This document shows, piece by piece, positions 33,632 through 46,000 of a stretch of 64,000 bases of DNA. The notes beneath the pieces are model-generated. The model saw only the letters and a program-made list of their open reading frames with translations, was not told the origin of the DNA and searched no databases. A program made the position numbers and the translations under genes. This DNA comes from Anaeramoeba ignava (taxonomy: Eukaryota > Metamonada > Anaeramoebidae): assembly GCA_028826165.1 (NCBI GenBank), contig JAPDFW010000126.1:62001-126000 (forward strand), in the 5' to 3' direction. The first letter of the stretch is position 1. Every line of letters begins with the position of its first letter.

Positions 33632-36600
33632 TTATTTTTTTGTGAGAACTTTTTTAAGATCTTCAATCCAAGGAATTAAAGCAGAAAGATATCCATTTGG
33701 AGAACGATAATCACCTTCACCAAGAGGTAATAAACTTTTCTGACTTAATTCTGAAAGTTTTTTGAAAAGTAATTTTCCAGCGATATTGAAATGAGGATAA
33801 AAAGAATCACCAACTCCAAAAACAGCAAATTTAAGTTTATTCAAAGAATTGGGAGACAAAGATTTCAAATGATTCCAAAAGGAAGTGGCATTTTCAGGAA
33901 AAGATCCATTCCAAAAAGTGGAAGTGACAAAAATAATGGTTTTTTCATGTTGAAGTGAAGCGAAATTAAATGAATCCATTTCAAGAACTCGTGATTTTGC
34001 TTTGAAACTGCATTCTTCTCCAATTCGAAAAGCAACTGTTTCGGCATCTCCAGTTTGAGATCCGTAGAGAACAAGAAGACCATTTTTTTGAGGAATATTT
34101 TCATTAATTTGACGTCTTTTTGTTTGCGGTGTTTTTTTTGTTTTAAGAGATGAGTAATGAATCGGATGGAAATTTTGTGTATGGAGATATTCATAAGAAA
34201 TATGAATTGAAGGTGATTTAAAGAAATCAGTATAAAGTGTTTGAACATCTGAATTATCGTTTGGATTTTGAATTGAAAATTTTGAAGTGATTTGATTGGA
34301 ACATACAATTCTTTTTGGAAGAATATTCATTTTTGATTTAGGTTGTCCACCTCCTCCAATACATCCTCCTGGACATGCCATAATTTCAACAAAATCGAAG
34401 TCATGATTTCCTGATTGCACTTTGTTTAAGAATGTTCGAATGCTGGATGATCCATCAATTACTGCTACTTTGATTCTTCTTCCTTCCATCATTAGTGTTC
34501 CTTCTGTCATGTTCGGGATTCCAAAAACTTCATTCATTTCTAATTTTGGAAATTCTTTTCTTGTTTGTGATTCATATAAACAACGAAGAGTAGATTGCTA
34601 TTTTTGAATTTGAATTGAAATTTATTTTTAAAGAATTTGAATTGAAATTTGAATTTAAATTGAAATTTGAATTTTAATTTGAATTTTTTACTAAAACACC
34701 TCCAGCAACAGAGAACGAACATCCAGCTGATGATGTTATAGAAAAAGGTGGATCAAAAGAATCTTCTTCAAGTTTCCGTAAATCAATAGAATGATTTTGA
34801 AGGATTTTTCCAAACTCTCTTACAGTAATTGATAAATCAACATCAGAAATATTTTCAGATTGAATATTTTTCAATTTATTCTGATATTTGTTTGCAATAC
34901 AAGGAGTGATCGTAACACATCGAATATTTTCAGGAGATTTTTCCAATTTTTGAGCAAAATAGCTTTTGACAACTGATCCAAAAATTTGGTTTGGTGATTT
35001 TGTTGTTGATAAATGAGGAATCAAAGAAGGATAAAGTTTTTCAATCATGTAAACCGAAGAAACACAATTTGATGTTAAAATAGGTAAAATAGCTTGAGTA
35101 TCATTAAGTCTTTTCATTAATTCTGTTGAAAGTTCAATAGCATAAATATCTGATGAAAATTGAAGACTAAAAATTGTGTGAAATCCAAGAATTCTTAATG
35201 ATTTAACAATTTGTCCTGGTGTGATTGCACCTAATTCCTTGCCATAAAGTTCACTAATTGTTGTGAATAAGGAAGGATCAATTCCAACAACAAGATGATA
35301 ATCATTTTTTTGAGTTAAGAATTGTTCAAAGATGTGAGTTTCATCAAATTCAGAAAGAGCATCACTTGGGCAATAATAACTATTAGAAAATTTTTAATTT
35401 GATTTAAATATTTTGATTTGATTTAAATATTTTGAATTAATTTGAATATTTTGAATTAATTTAAATAATTTGATTTAATTTGATTTGAATATTTTGAATT
35501 GATTTAAATATTTTAATTTAATTTAAATATTTTAATTTAATTTAAATATTTTGGTTTGATTTAAATATTTTGATTTGATTTAAATATTTTGATTTAATTT
35601 AAATATTTTTGATTTGATTTAAATATTTTGAATTAATTTAAATATTTTGATTTAATTTAAATATTTTTGATTTGATTTAAATATTTTGATTTAATTTAAA
35701 TATTTTGATTTAATTTAAATATTTTGAATTGATTTAAATATTTTGGATTGATTTAAATATTTTGAATTAATTTAAATAATTTGATTTGATTTAAATATTT
35801 TGAATTAATTTAAATATTTTGAATTAATTTAAATATTTTGAATTAATTTGAATATTTTGAATTGATTTAAATATTTTAATTTGATTTAAATATTTTAATT
35901 TAATTTAAATATTTTAATTTAATTTAAATATTTTGAATTGATTTAAATATTTTGAATTGATTTAAATATTTTGATTTGATTTAAATATTTTGAATTGATT
36001 TAAATATTTTGAATTAATTTGAATATTTTGAATTAATTTAAATAATTTGATTTAATTTGATTTGAATATTTTGATTTGATTTAAATATTTTAATTTAATT
36101 TAAATATTTTGAATTAATTTAAATATTTTAATTTGATTTAAATATTTTGATTTAATTTGAATATTTTGATTTGATTTAAATATTTTAATTTGATTTAAAT
36201 AGTTTGATTTGATTTAAATATTTTGATTTAATTTAAATATTTTGATTTAATTTGAATATTTTGATTTGATTTAAATATTTTGATTTAATTTGAATATTTT
36301 TGATTTAATTTGAATATTTTTGATTTGAATTTAAATATTTTGATTTAATTTGAATATTTTGATTTAATTTAAATATTTTAATTTGATTTAAATAGTTTGA
36401 TTTGATTTAAATATTTTGATTTAATTTAAATATTTTGAATTGATTTAAATATTTTGAATTGATTTAAATATTTTAATTTGATTTGAATATTTTGAATTGA
36501 TTTAATTTAAATATTTTGAATTAATTTGAATATTTTGATTTGATTTAAATATTTTTGATTTAATTTGAATATTTTTGATTTGAATTTAAATATTTTGAAT

Positions 36601-39600
36601 TGATTTAAATAGTTTGATTTGATTTAAATATTTTGATTTGATTTAAATATTTAGAATTGATTTAAATATTTTGAATTGATTTAAATATTTTGATTTGATT
36701 TAAATATTTTAATTTAATTTAAATATTTTGATTTGATTTAAATATTTTGATTGATTTAAATATTTTGATTTGATTTAAATATTTTGAATTGATTTAAATA
36801 TTTTGATTTAATTTAAATATTTTGATTTGATTTAATTTAAATATTTTGAATTGATTTAAATATTTTAATTTGATTTAATTTAAATATTTTGAATTGATTT
36901 AAATATTTTAATTTGATTTAAATATTTTAATTTGATTTAAATATTTTGAATTGATTTAAATATTTTTGATTTGATTTAAATATTTTTGATTTGATTTAAA
37001 TATTTTGAATTAATTTAAATATTTTGATTTAATTTAAATAATTTGATTTAATTTGATTTGAATATTTTGATTTAATTTAAATATTTTGATTTAATTTAAT
37101 TCAAATATTTTAATTTAATTTAAATATTTTGGATTGATTTAATTTAAATATTTTGAATTGATTTAAATATTTTGAATTGATTTGAATATTTTGAATTGAT
37201 TTAAATATTTTGATTTGATTTAAATATTTTGAATTGATTTAAATATTTTGATTTAATTTAAATATTTTAATTTACGTGCATAAACCACAATAAATACAAT
37301 CAGAATCACTTAAAGATTTCCCATTTACTTTTAATGTTGATTGATGAGGACCTTCAGTTTCTTCAAGTGAAAAAACAGAAATTCCTTGAATTCTTGAACA
37401 AACTTAGAAAGAAAAAAAGAAAAAAAGAAAAATCAAAAACATGATTTGAATATTTAATTTGGGAAAGATAAAAAAAATATACCTTGTTCACATCTTCCAC
37501 AATCAATACATTTAGATAAATCAAGAGTAACTGCTTGAGTTGAATTATCAATGAAACATTGATTGGAACTTTGCAAAAAATCAGTTAATTCATTTGAATT
37601 TCCCATTTTTTCAGACATTAAATTCATATTTCGTGATTCAATTTTGGAAGTTAAATTCAAAAGACTTTTACGTAAACTTTCCTTTGTAAGATCAGTATCA
37701 GTTCTTATATTCATTCCTTCTCTAATAGGAGTAGCACAAGAACAACATTTTTTGAAGGAATGACCAATTCCTTCAATTTCAACAACACAAAATTTGCAAG
37801 TAGCCAAAGGATGAAGACTAGGATGATAACATAAACTTTGCACATTTGCTCCTGATTTGCGACAAGCCTCAAGAACATTTAAATTGGAATCAACATGACA
37901 TCTTTTGCCATTAATAGTGACAACCACTTTAGTTTGACTGACATTTTTTCCTTTTAAAACAAAATCCTTTTTGAATCGAGTGATTTTTTCTTTTTCTTGT
38001 TGAATCAATGAAAGCGAACGTGAACGTGATTTGGAATATGAACTAACAAGAGGCCAACGGATGATATTCCGATCTTCTGAACCACTAAGAATAGCGCCAC
38101 TTGGGCTTATTTTGATTGTTGATATCGGCGCACTGTGTCCTTCAAGTAAAGATACACAACTTTCGTTATTTAAATTCCATACTTTGATTTTTCCATCAGT
38201 TCCTCCAGATACTAAATATGAATCTTGCATTTGGATTACCCTTACTTTCCCTGCGTGTGCTGATATAAACTTCCCTTTGCTCTTTTTCTCAGAAAATATT
38301 CCAATTTTTCCATCCCATGAACCACTGTAGATTTTATTGTTATAAAGAAGTAATTGAACAACTGCATATTCATGTCCTTCATATGTTTTAATACATTTTC
38401 CTGACTAAATAAATTTTATTTTGAATTTGATTTTGATTTTAATTTTGAATTTGAATTTGATTTTGAATTTACTTTGGTATCCCAAGATTTAATTGTACAA
38501 TCTAAATAATAAAAGAAATTAAAAAATTTATTAAGAATTTTAATTTCAAAAAAATCATAAAAATTATTTTACCATTTGAACCAGTATAAAGAATTTGTTT
38601 TTCTTCATCAAAAGCCATTGAAAGAACCCAATTTTGATGACCTTTAAAAGTTAAAATTTGTTGAGAATTCTAAAAATGAAAGAAAAGATAATAAATATTT
38701 ATTTTGTTTTGAATATTTAATATTTATTAAATATTTATTTAAATATTTGATTTATTTTAAATATTTATTTGATTTATTTTGAATATTTAAATATTTAATA
38801 TTTTGAATATTTAAATATTTGTTTTGTTTTGAATATTTAATATTTATTTAATATTTATTTAATATTTATTTAATATTTATTTTTAATATTTATTTAATAT
38901 TTATTTAATATTTATTTAATATTTATTTAAATATTTGTTTAATATTTTGAATATTTTAATATTTGTTTTGTTTGAATATTTAAATATTTGTTTTTGTTTG
39001 AATATTTAAATATTTAATATTTTGAATATTTAAATATTTAATATTTTGAATATTTAAATATTTGTTTGAATATTTGATTTATTTTAAATATTTAATATTT
39101 ATTTAATATTTATTTTATTTAAATATTTATTTAATATTTATTTTGTTTTTAATATTGAATATTTATTTAATATTTAATATTTAATATTTATTTTGAATAT
39201 TTAATATTTAAATATTTGATTTGTTTGAATATTTGATTTGTTTGAATATTTTTTTAAAATACTTCAACATCCCATAAAATAGCTTGTGAATCCATTGAAG
39301 AAGAAAATAACCTCTTTTGGTCAATTGTTGCATATAATTGACTAATTTGATCAGTATGAGCAAGATATTGTCTAATAAGATTCCCATTTGAAGTATTCCA
39401 TAACTTAATTGTATGATCGACTCCACCTGAAAAAAGAAGGTCATTACGATTGTGAAAAGAAGAAACTTTGCCTTCATGACCCTTAAAAATAGTCAAGGGA
39501 TGATAATTCATAACATCCCAAGAAATCAACACTCCTTTAATATCACAACTATATAAAATTCCTTTATGAATATTAAGTGAATTAACAAATGATTCATGTT

Positions 39601-39960
39601 TAGAAAGTGTTGCAACACATTTTCCAGTCTTTTTTTGAAATGTTGAGAATTTTTTTATTTTTTATTTATTTTATTTAATTTATTTTGAGAAAATTCGTTT
39701 TCAAAATGAAAAATTTTTTTTTTTTTTTGCTTTTTACATCAAAATCCCAACATTTAATAACATTTTCATTTGCGCAAGTATAAAATTGATTTTCATCTGT
39801 TGAAACTTCTATTGAATTTATTGCACTTTCATGAGCTTCAACTTGAAATAACGGTTCAATTGTCTAAATTTATTTAAAAATTTGATTTTAAATTTATTTT
39901 TCCAAAAAAAATAATTATTATTGAGATCTTTACTTGTGTATTATTTGATGAAGTATTCAT
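33632..39960 (-). CDS. WD40-[FeFe]-hydrogenase-flavodoxin fusion protein
   Basis: Nine exons in phase give 1115 residues: 39960-39934, 39863-39738, 39628-39263, 38669-38573, 38501-38473, 38404-37483, 37402-37276, 35379-34692 and 34597-33632. Eight WD40 repeats (about 10-338) precede a plant-type 2Fe-2S domain (about 373-445; C407, C418, C421), two 4Fe-4S sites (C514/517/520/524 and C558/561/564/568), an H-cluster domain (about 580-930) and a flavodoxin (about 966-1115, YGSQTGDAET). H-cluster ligands are all present: C670 in LTSNC, C725 in TPCIANK, C869 and C873 in EIMACPGGC. The last WD40 repeats and the 2Fe-2S domain share one uninterrupted exon, so the fusion does not depend on splicing. 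Usual motifs TSCCPGW and MPCTSKK are altered. The N-terminus shows no organelle-targeting peptide, so cytosolic is likely. Flavodoxin-fused hydrogenases are known in anaerobic protists; I know of none with a WD40 propeller. Confidence 0.92.
35395..37270. repeat. 1.9 kb TTTGATTTAAATATT repeat in the hydrogenase intron
   Basis: Tandem 16-18-base units (ATTTTGATTTAATTTAAAT and variants) fill the intron 37275-35380. The intron separates C564 from C568 of the second 4Fe-4S site. Confidence 0.9.
38690..39258. repeat. AATATTTATTTAATATTT repeat in hydrogenase intron 3
   Basis: Irregular ATATTTATTT and TTTGAATATTTAA units fill the intron between two WD40 exons. Confidence 0.85.
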
Positions 39961-40041
39961 TGTCGATTTTTGATTAAAGTAATTAAAAAAAAAATGAAAG
40001 AAAAATGAAAAAAATATTTTTATTAATTTTTTATTTAATTT

Positions 40042-43000
40042 TTAATTTTTTTGATTTGAAAAATTTAATGTAAATTCATAAACTGAAACTAAATTCCCTA
40101 ATAAAATTATATTTTTTCGATCAAAATTATTCTTAATTTCATTATAAATTTGGGAATTTTTATCTTTAATTGAAAAAAGTAATAATTTTCTAAATGGATA
40201 AATTGGATCAAATTTTGTTGCAATTTTAGTTATAAATTGTTCTAATAAATCAATAAATTTATCAATATCAATATCAATTCTTTTTAAAGAGTTTTGTAAT
40301 TCATTAATTTGAGACTCTTCCAAACCAGATTTAAATTTTTCTGGAAGTTTTTCAATAATTTTTTTTAAATCATATTTTAAATGATTTTGAAAAAATAAAA
40401 GATGTTTTAATTTTGCTTGTTCTTTAAAAGTAGGTGAAGAAAGTCCAATATCATCAAAAATATCAATTTCCATTTTATTTTGTATAAATTCCATAATTGA
40501 TAATTCTGTTAATTCATTCATTTCATTTGATTCATTCATTTTATTTAAATCTTTCATTTTATTTAAATCTTTCATTTCATTTAAATCTTTCATTTTATTT
40601 AAATCTTTCATTTCATTTGAATTTTCCATTTCATTTAAATCTTTCATTTCATTTGAATCTTTCATTTCATTTGAATCTTTCATTTCAATCATTTTGCAAC
40701 TTGGAATCACAAGTTCAATTAATTCTTTGCATTTTCCATATAACCCATAATTTTCCAATTCATTTTTGATTTTTCTCCAAATTTTAATATCAATTTCTTC
40801 TTGTTTCCAATTTTCATTATTAAGAAATTCAATATCTAATTCTGGTTTTTCATCGTAATAAATAAAATTTTTAATTTTGGAAGATAAAATAAATGGTTTC
40901 TTTAAATTTTCAATTTCTTTTTTAATATAATTTTCAAAAATTTTAAGTTCATTAAATGAATTATTATAATTATTGATTTTCTCAAATTCTTTCATATCAA
41001 AATTGAAAAATTGAATTGAATTGAAATCATTTAAAGAAATTGGATAATTAATTTCTTGATTTTCATAATTCTCTTGATTAATTTTGTTAAAAATTGAAGA
41101 TAGTAATTTTGATTGAATAAATTTGTTATTAAGATTAATTCCATGTTGAATTAATGTTGAAATCATTAAATTATAGTTTTCTTTTCCTGGCAAACAAACA
41201 TCAATAAAAGATTCTTCATTAATTTCAATTATAAATTCATTGATTGGAATTTCATTCATAATTTGTAAATATTTTGTTTCTTTTGAACATAAATTCCAAT
41301 ATTCTTGAAATTGGAAATATAAATCTTGATTTTCATTTTCAATAGTATTTTTGAATTGAATTGTTCTGGATTCTTTTCTTGTTATTTTTTGATTAAATTT
41401 TTGCATTACATAACTTCCAAATTTGATAAATCCTTCAAATAAATTCAATATTTTCAATTCTTGGATATTTTCAATAACAAATTTAACAAATGGAAACATT
41501 ATTGAGTTTTCTTCTTTTTGATAAAATAAATTGATAACATGATATAAATTTGTTTTTGGTAAATCAAATAAATTTAATTTATCACTTGGTTGTTTGAATA
41601 TCTTCTGGATTTTCTTTGTGTTTTTAATAACTTTCTCGATAATTGTTGAATGATTTTTGTTATAAATATTTGAAAAAACTTCTTCAAATTTGTTTCTATA
41701 ATCTAAATCCAAGAAATTGTCTTTTCTGAATAACTTTTCAGGAATCTTATATTGAGAAATCAAATTCAAGGTTTCATGATAATAAAGAATTGTTTGGTAA
41801 TTTGATAAATTTAATAATCCTGATAAAATGGATAAATCATTCCCAATGTGTGATCTTAATTGATTAATTAATTCTTCTTGTGTTTCTGGTTTAAAAACAA
41901 AATTATTAATAAGTGAAATGAAATGTTTGGAAAATTTTTCTGATATTATTGAAATTGAAATAACTGAAAGATGAATAAATAAGCGAATAATTCTGAAAGT
42001 TATTGGATGCATTTTCCTAAATGTAAATGCTGGATTTGTATTTAGGAATTTAGAAACTGAATATGAAGTGCAATTTTCAAAAAATTTGGAATCAATTTTC
42101 TTTTGATTTTGATTTACTTTTAATTTGGATAAACAAAATCCACACCAATTTTGTAAATTAATATGTGAAAATTTAACAAAATTTAAATGATTTTTTTTGC
42201 ATAAAGACCATAAATTGAGTTTATCTTCTTCTTCTTTTTCATTTATAAAATCTGGATAAAATGAATAAGATCCCATTGAAGGCCAATATAATTTTTCAAG
42301 TAATTCTTGTTTTAATTTTGATTCTCCAACTTCGAATATAAGATCTGATGAAAACAAAAACTGAAATGGTTCAATTTTCAATCCACTAATAAACTCAATA
42401 GAATGAATTGCCATTTTGATAATTTCTTCATCTTCAATTTTTTCTTCAATTTTAGATAAATTTTGGAATAATTTGGAATCTAAATAACTTGTTCCATGTT
42501 CACTAACAAATCCAATATGAGATTCTGTAAATTGATTTAATAAATTATTTCCAATTTTGTTTTGTTCATAATAATGTATCAATGTTTTCTCTTTTTTCTT
42601 TCCTTTAATATTAATATCAAGAAAATCTTCTTGAAATTTATTAAGAATCTCTTGTGAAAATTTACATTCTTTAATTTTTTCATCAACAGAATTTTTGATA
42701 AATTTTTTGAGATTATTAATTCCTTGTGTTTTTTGAATTTCATTGTAAATAAATTTCAACCAAGTATCTTGTTTTTTTATTAAACTATTCTTCATTTTAT
42801 TGATAAATTTTTGTGGTTTTTGAATAAAATTTTTTCTTGATTTAAGAAATTTTGCAATTTTTCTAAGTGAAAATCCATCTTTGGAAAAGATTGCTATAAT
42901 ATTTTTGGATTTCTTTTTTTCTTGATCTTCTTTTCTTTGAATAAAATATTTGATTAATTTTTCATTTTCATTAAGAATTTTCATACAACAGATAAGAATA

Positions 43001-46000
43001 ATATTTTCTTGTTGATTTTCCAATAATTTTAAATTTGTTTTTTGTAACATTTCCTCAACAAAATTTATAATATCATCTTCTTCGTTTAATGAAATTAAAT
43101 TTGTTAATAATGGGATATAAACTGAATATAAAATTTCAATGGAATTTAATGATAATAAATAGTTTGTTTTGGGAATTAAATAATTGAAAAATTGTTGAAT
43201 ATTTGTGAAATCAAATTTTCCTTTCATTTTCTTATTGAAAAGTAATTTTTTGAAAATAATTTCTCCATAAAATGCCAAATATTTTATAAAATTTAAAATA
43301 ATAGAACGTATTTTTTTTCTATAATGATCAATATAATTTTCATTTAGAATTGAGAAATGTTTATTATTTTTGTGGAAAGTTTCTTCACAAATTGGACATT
43401 TGTTTTTGATTTTCATCTTCTTCTTTAGATTTAGATTTAGAATTAGAATTTGATTTAGAATTAGATTTAGAATTAGATTTAGATTTAGATTTAGATTTTC
43501 TTTTGGGTTTAATTGTAAGATAAATTTGTAATTTTTCTTTTTGTGATTTTTTGCAAATCAAAATATTATTGCAATTAACATTTTGAGAAAATAATTCTTT
43601 AATCAATTCACTTGTTATTTTGTTAATCATCATTTTATCTTCAATTATTTGATAAGTTTCTTCATTAAAATTTGTTAATTCAATTCCAAATTCATTTTTA
43701 AATAATTCTAAATTCCATTCATCATAAAGAGATTCAATTGATTTTTGTTTTTTTTCTGTTTTTCCTTCATTTTCAATCAAGAAATAAAATAATTCTTCAA
43801 TTTTTTTACTTTTTTCTTTGATTAAAAATTGTTCTTTTTGTAATTTTGGAATTAATTTTTTCATAAATGATAAAATTGAAAAGTGTCTAATTTTAGAAAT
43901 AATTTTAAAATATGAATCAATTTCAATTAAATTAATTAAATTTTGATGAATTTTTTCAAAATAAATTTTGTAAATTTCCATAAAAGAAATATCTTCTAAA
44001 TTTGAATTTTCTGATTTATAATTTTGAACCCATTTTATCAAAAATTCAATTTTAAATGAATTTAAAAAATTTTGTTGTTGTTGATTAAAAGATAGTTTGA
44101 TAAAATCTAATAATATCTTTCCAATAATTTCTTCATTTATTTTTTCTTTTTTAAAAATTTTCTTATTTCTTTTATCATTAAAAGGAATTTGAATAAATTC
44201 AGAAAATGGTATTTTTTGTTCTGAAATTGTTTGATATTGTTGAATTATTGAATAAATTATTGATATAAAAGGAATATCAAGTTCAATAATTTTGTTATTT
44301 TGATTTTCAATTTCAATTTCAAAGCAAGGAATTTCAAACTTATTAAAAAAAGTTTTCCACATATTATTTATAGTTTTTTGATCTGAATCTAATAATTTTA
44401 AATTTTCATTTTGATTAATATTCTTGAAAAATATTCCAATAATAACAATTATCATTTGAATAAATTTATCATATAAAGAAGGAGAAATATATATTTCATT
44501 TTCATTTTCATTTTCATTTTGATTTTCATTTTGTTGAATTATATTTTTAATTTCAGAATCAAATAAGAAATGATTTGTTTTAATTCCCAATTCAATCATT
44601 TCTCTTATTTTTTGTGAAAAGTTAATTTCATTTTTTGATGAAAATAATTCATTTTCAATAAATTTTGTTGTTTGAATAAATTTTTCACTTGTAAAATCTA
44701 TATTTCTTGAAATGGATATTTTCAAAAGTTTTCGATAAATTTCTTTCATTTTATTTTCTTTTTCAGAATCATTAATTGTATCAATTTTATGATTAAATTT
44801 TAAATCATTTATAAGAGGTAAAAATATTTTTGGATAAAGTTTTTCAATATAATAATATTCCCAATTCTTTTCAAAATAAAACGGAACATCTTTCATTTCA
44901 AATTGAGGAGATAAATGAATAAAGATAATTATATATTTTTTTTGATTTAAATTTTGTTCAATAAAAAATTTAATTTTGAAAAATAATTCAATTTCATTTT
45001 GTTGAAAATGAATAAAAAGTATTGATTCCCTATTTTTGATTGAAGATTTGATAATTTCTATCACTTTTTTTTCTGATTGAATATTGATATCTTGGATAGA
45101 ATAATTTTGTATTTTTTCTTGATTTATTTTCATTTTTGTTTCAAAACTTGTTGTAAAAATTATTGAATTTTGAATTTTGTTTCCAATAATTTCTTGATTA
45201 AATAATTCATCAAAATTTTTGAATGAAGAAGAAAAATAATCATTTAAAATATTATTAGTTTTTTCTTCTAAATTTTTTGATTTTGGTTTTGATTTTGATA
45301 TAAATTGTTTAACTTCATTCATTTTATAGAATTTACAAAGTTGAAATATTGTTTTCTTCATTATTTTTTCATTTAAATTTGAATTTAACTTTAAAATCAA
45401 AGAAATGAATAAATTTTCATTAAATCCAAAAATTAAATCTTTTGTTTGAATTTTGTTTCGTGTAATAGTTTCAATTGGATCAAAAAATTTATTAATTTTC
45501 TTGAGGAAATTTTGCTCTTTTTTGGATAAAGAAAAAGAATAATTAAAAAAGGAATTTAAAGAAGAAGTTGTTGATCCATCAATAAAATGTTTTTCAAAAT
45601 GATTTAATAAATTTTGTTCTTTGAATTCGTAATCATTTTCTTTTATTGTAACTAATACTAATCTAAATTTTGGATTGATAAATACTTTTCTTTCCTCATT
45701 ATAAAATTGAATTTTTGTATAAAATTTCCCATTTTCTTCATCAAAATTTTGATTGAGTAAATTGTTTAAAAATGGATATATTTTTTGATAATCAAAAATC
45801 ACTAATATTTTCCCTTCAGAAATACAATATTCAATATTAAATAATTTTTCTTTAATTTTTTCTTCTTTTGGGATTGTAGAAATATTTAATGGTTTATCAA
45901 ATAATAATAAATCTTTATCAAAAATAACAATTGAATCTGGGAAATATTTTTGATAAATAATTGAAAAAATTGAAATGTGTGAAATAATTAGCATTAAATA

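Noticed and set aside
39863-39960. Hydrogenosome targeting peptide on the hydrogenase
   Set aside because: The start is neutral to acidic and leads directly into the first WD40 repeat, with no Arg-rich amphipathic leader.
40497-40769. Plus-strand ORF rich in Leu, Ser and Phe
   Set aside because: It is the antisense of the EMKDLN-type coding repeat in the RNF213-like gene.
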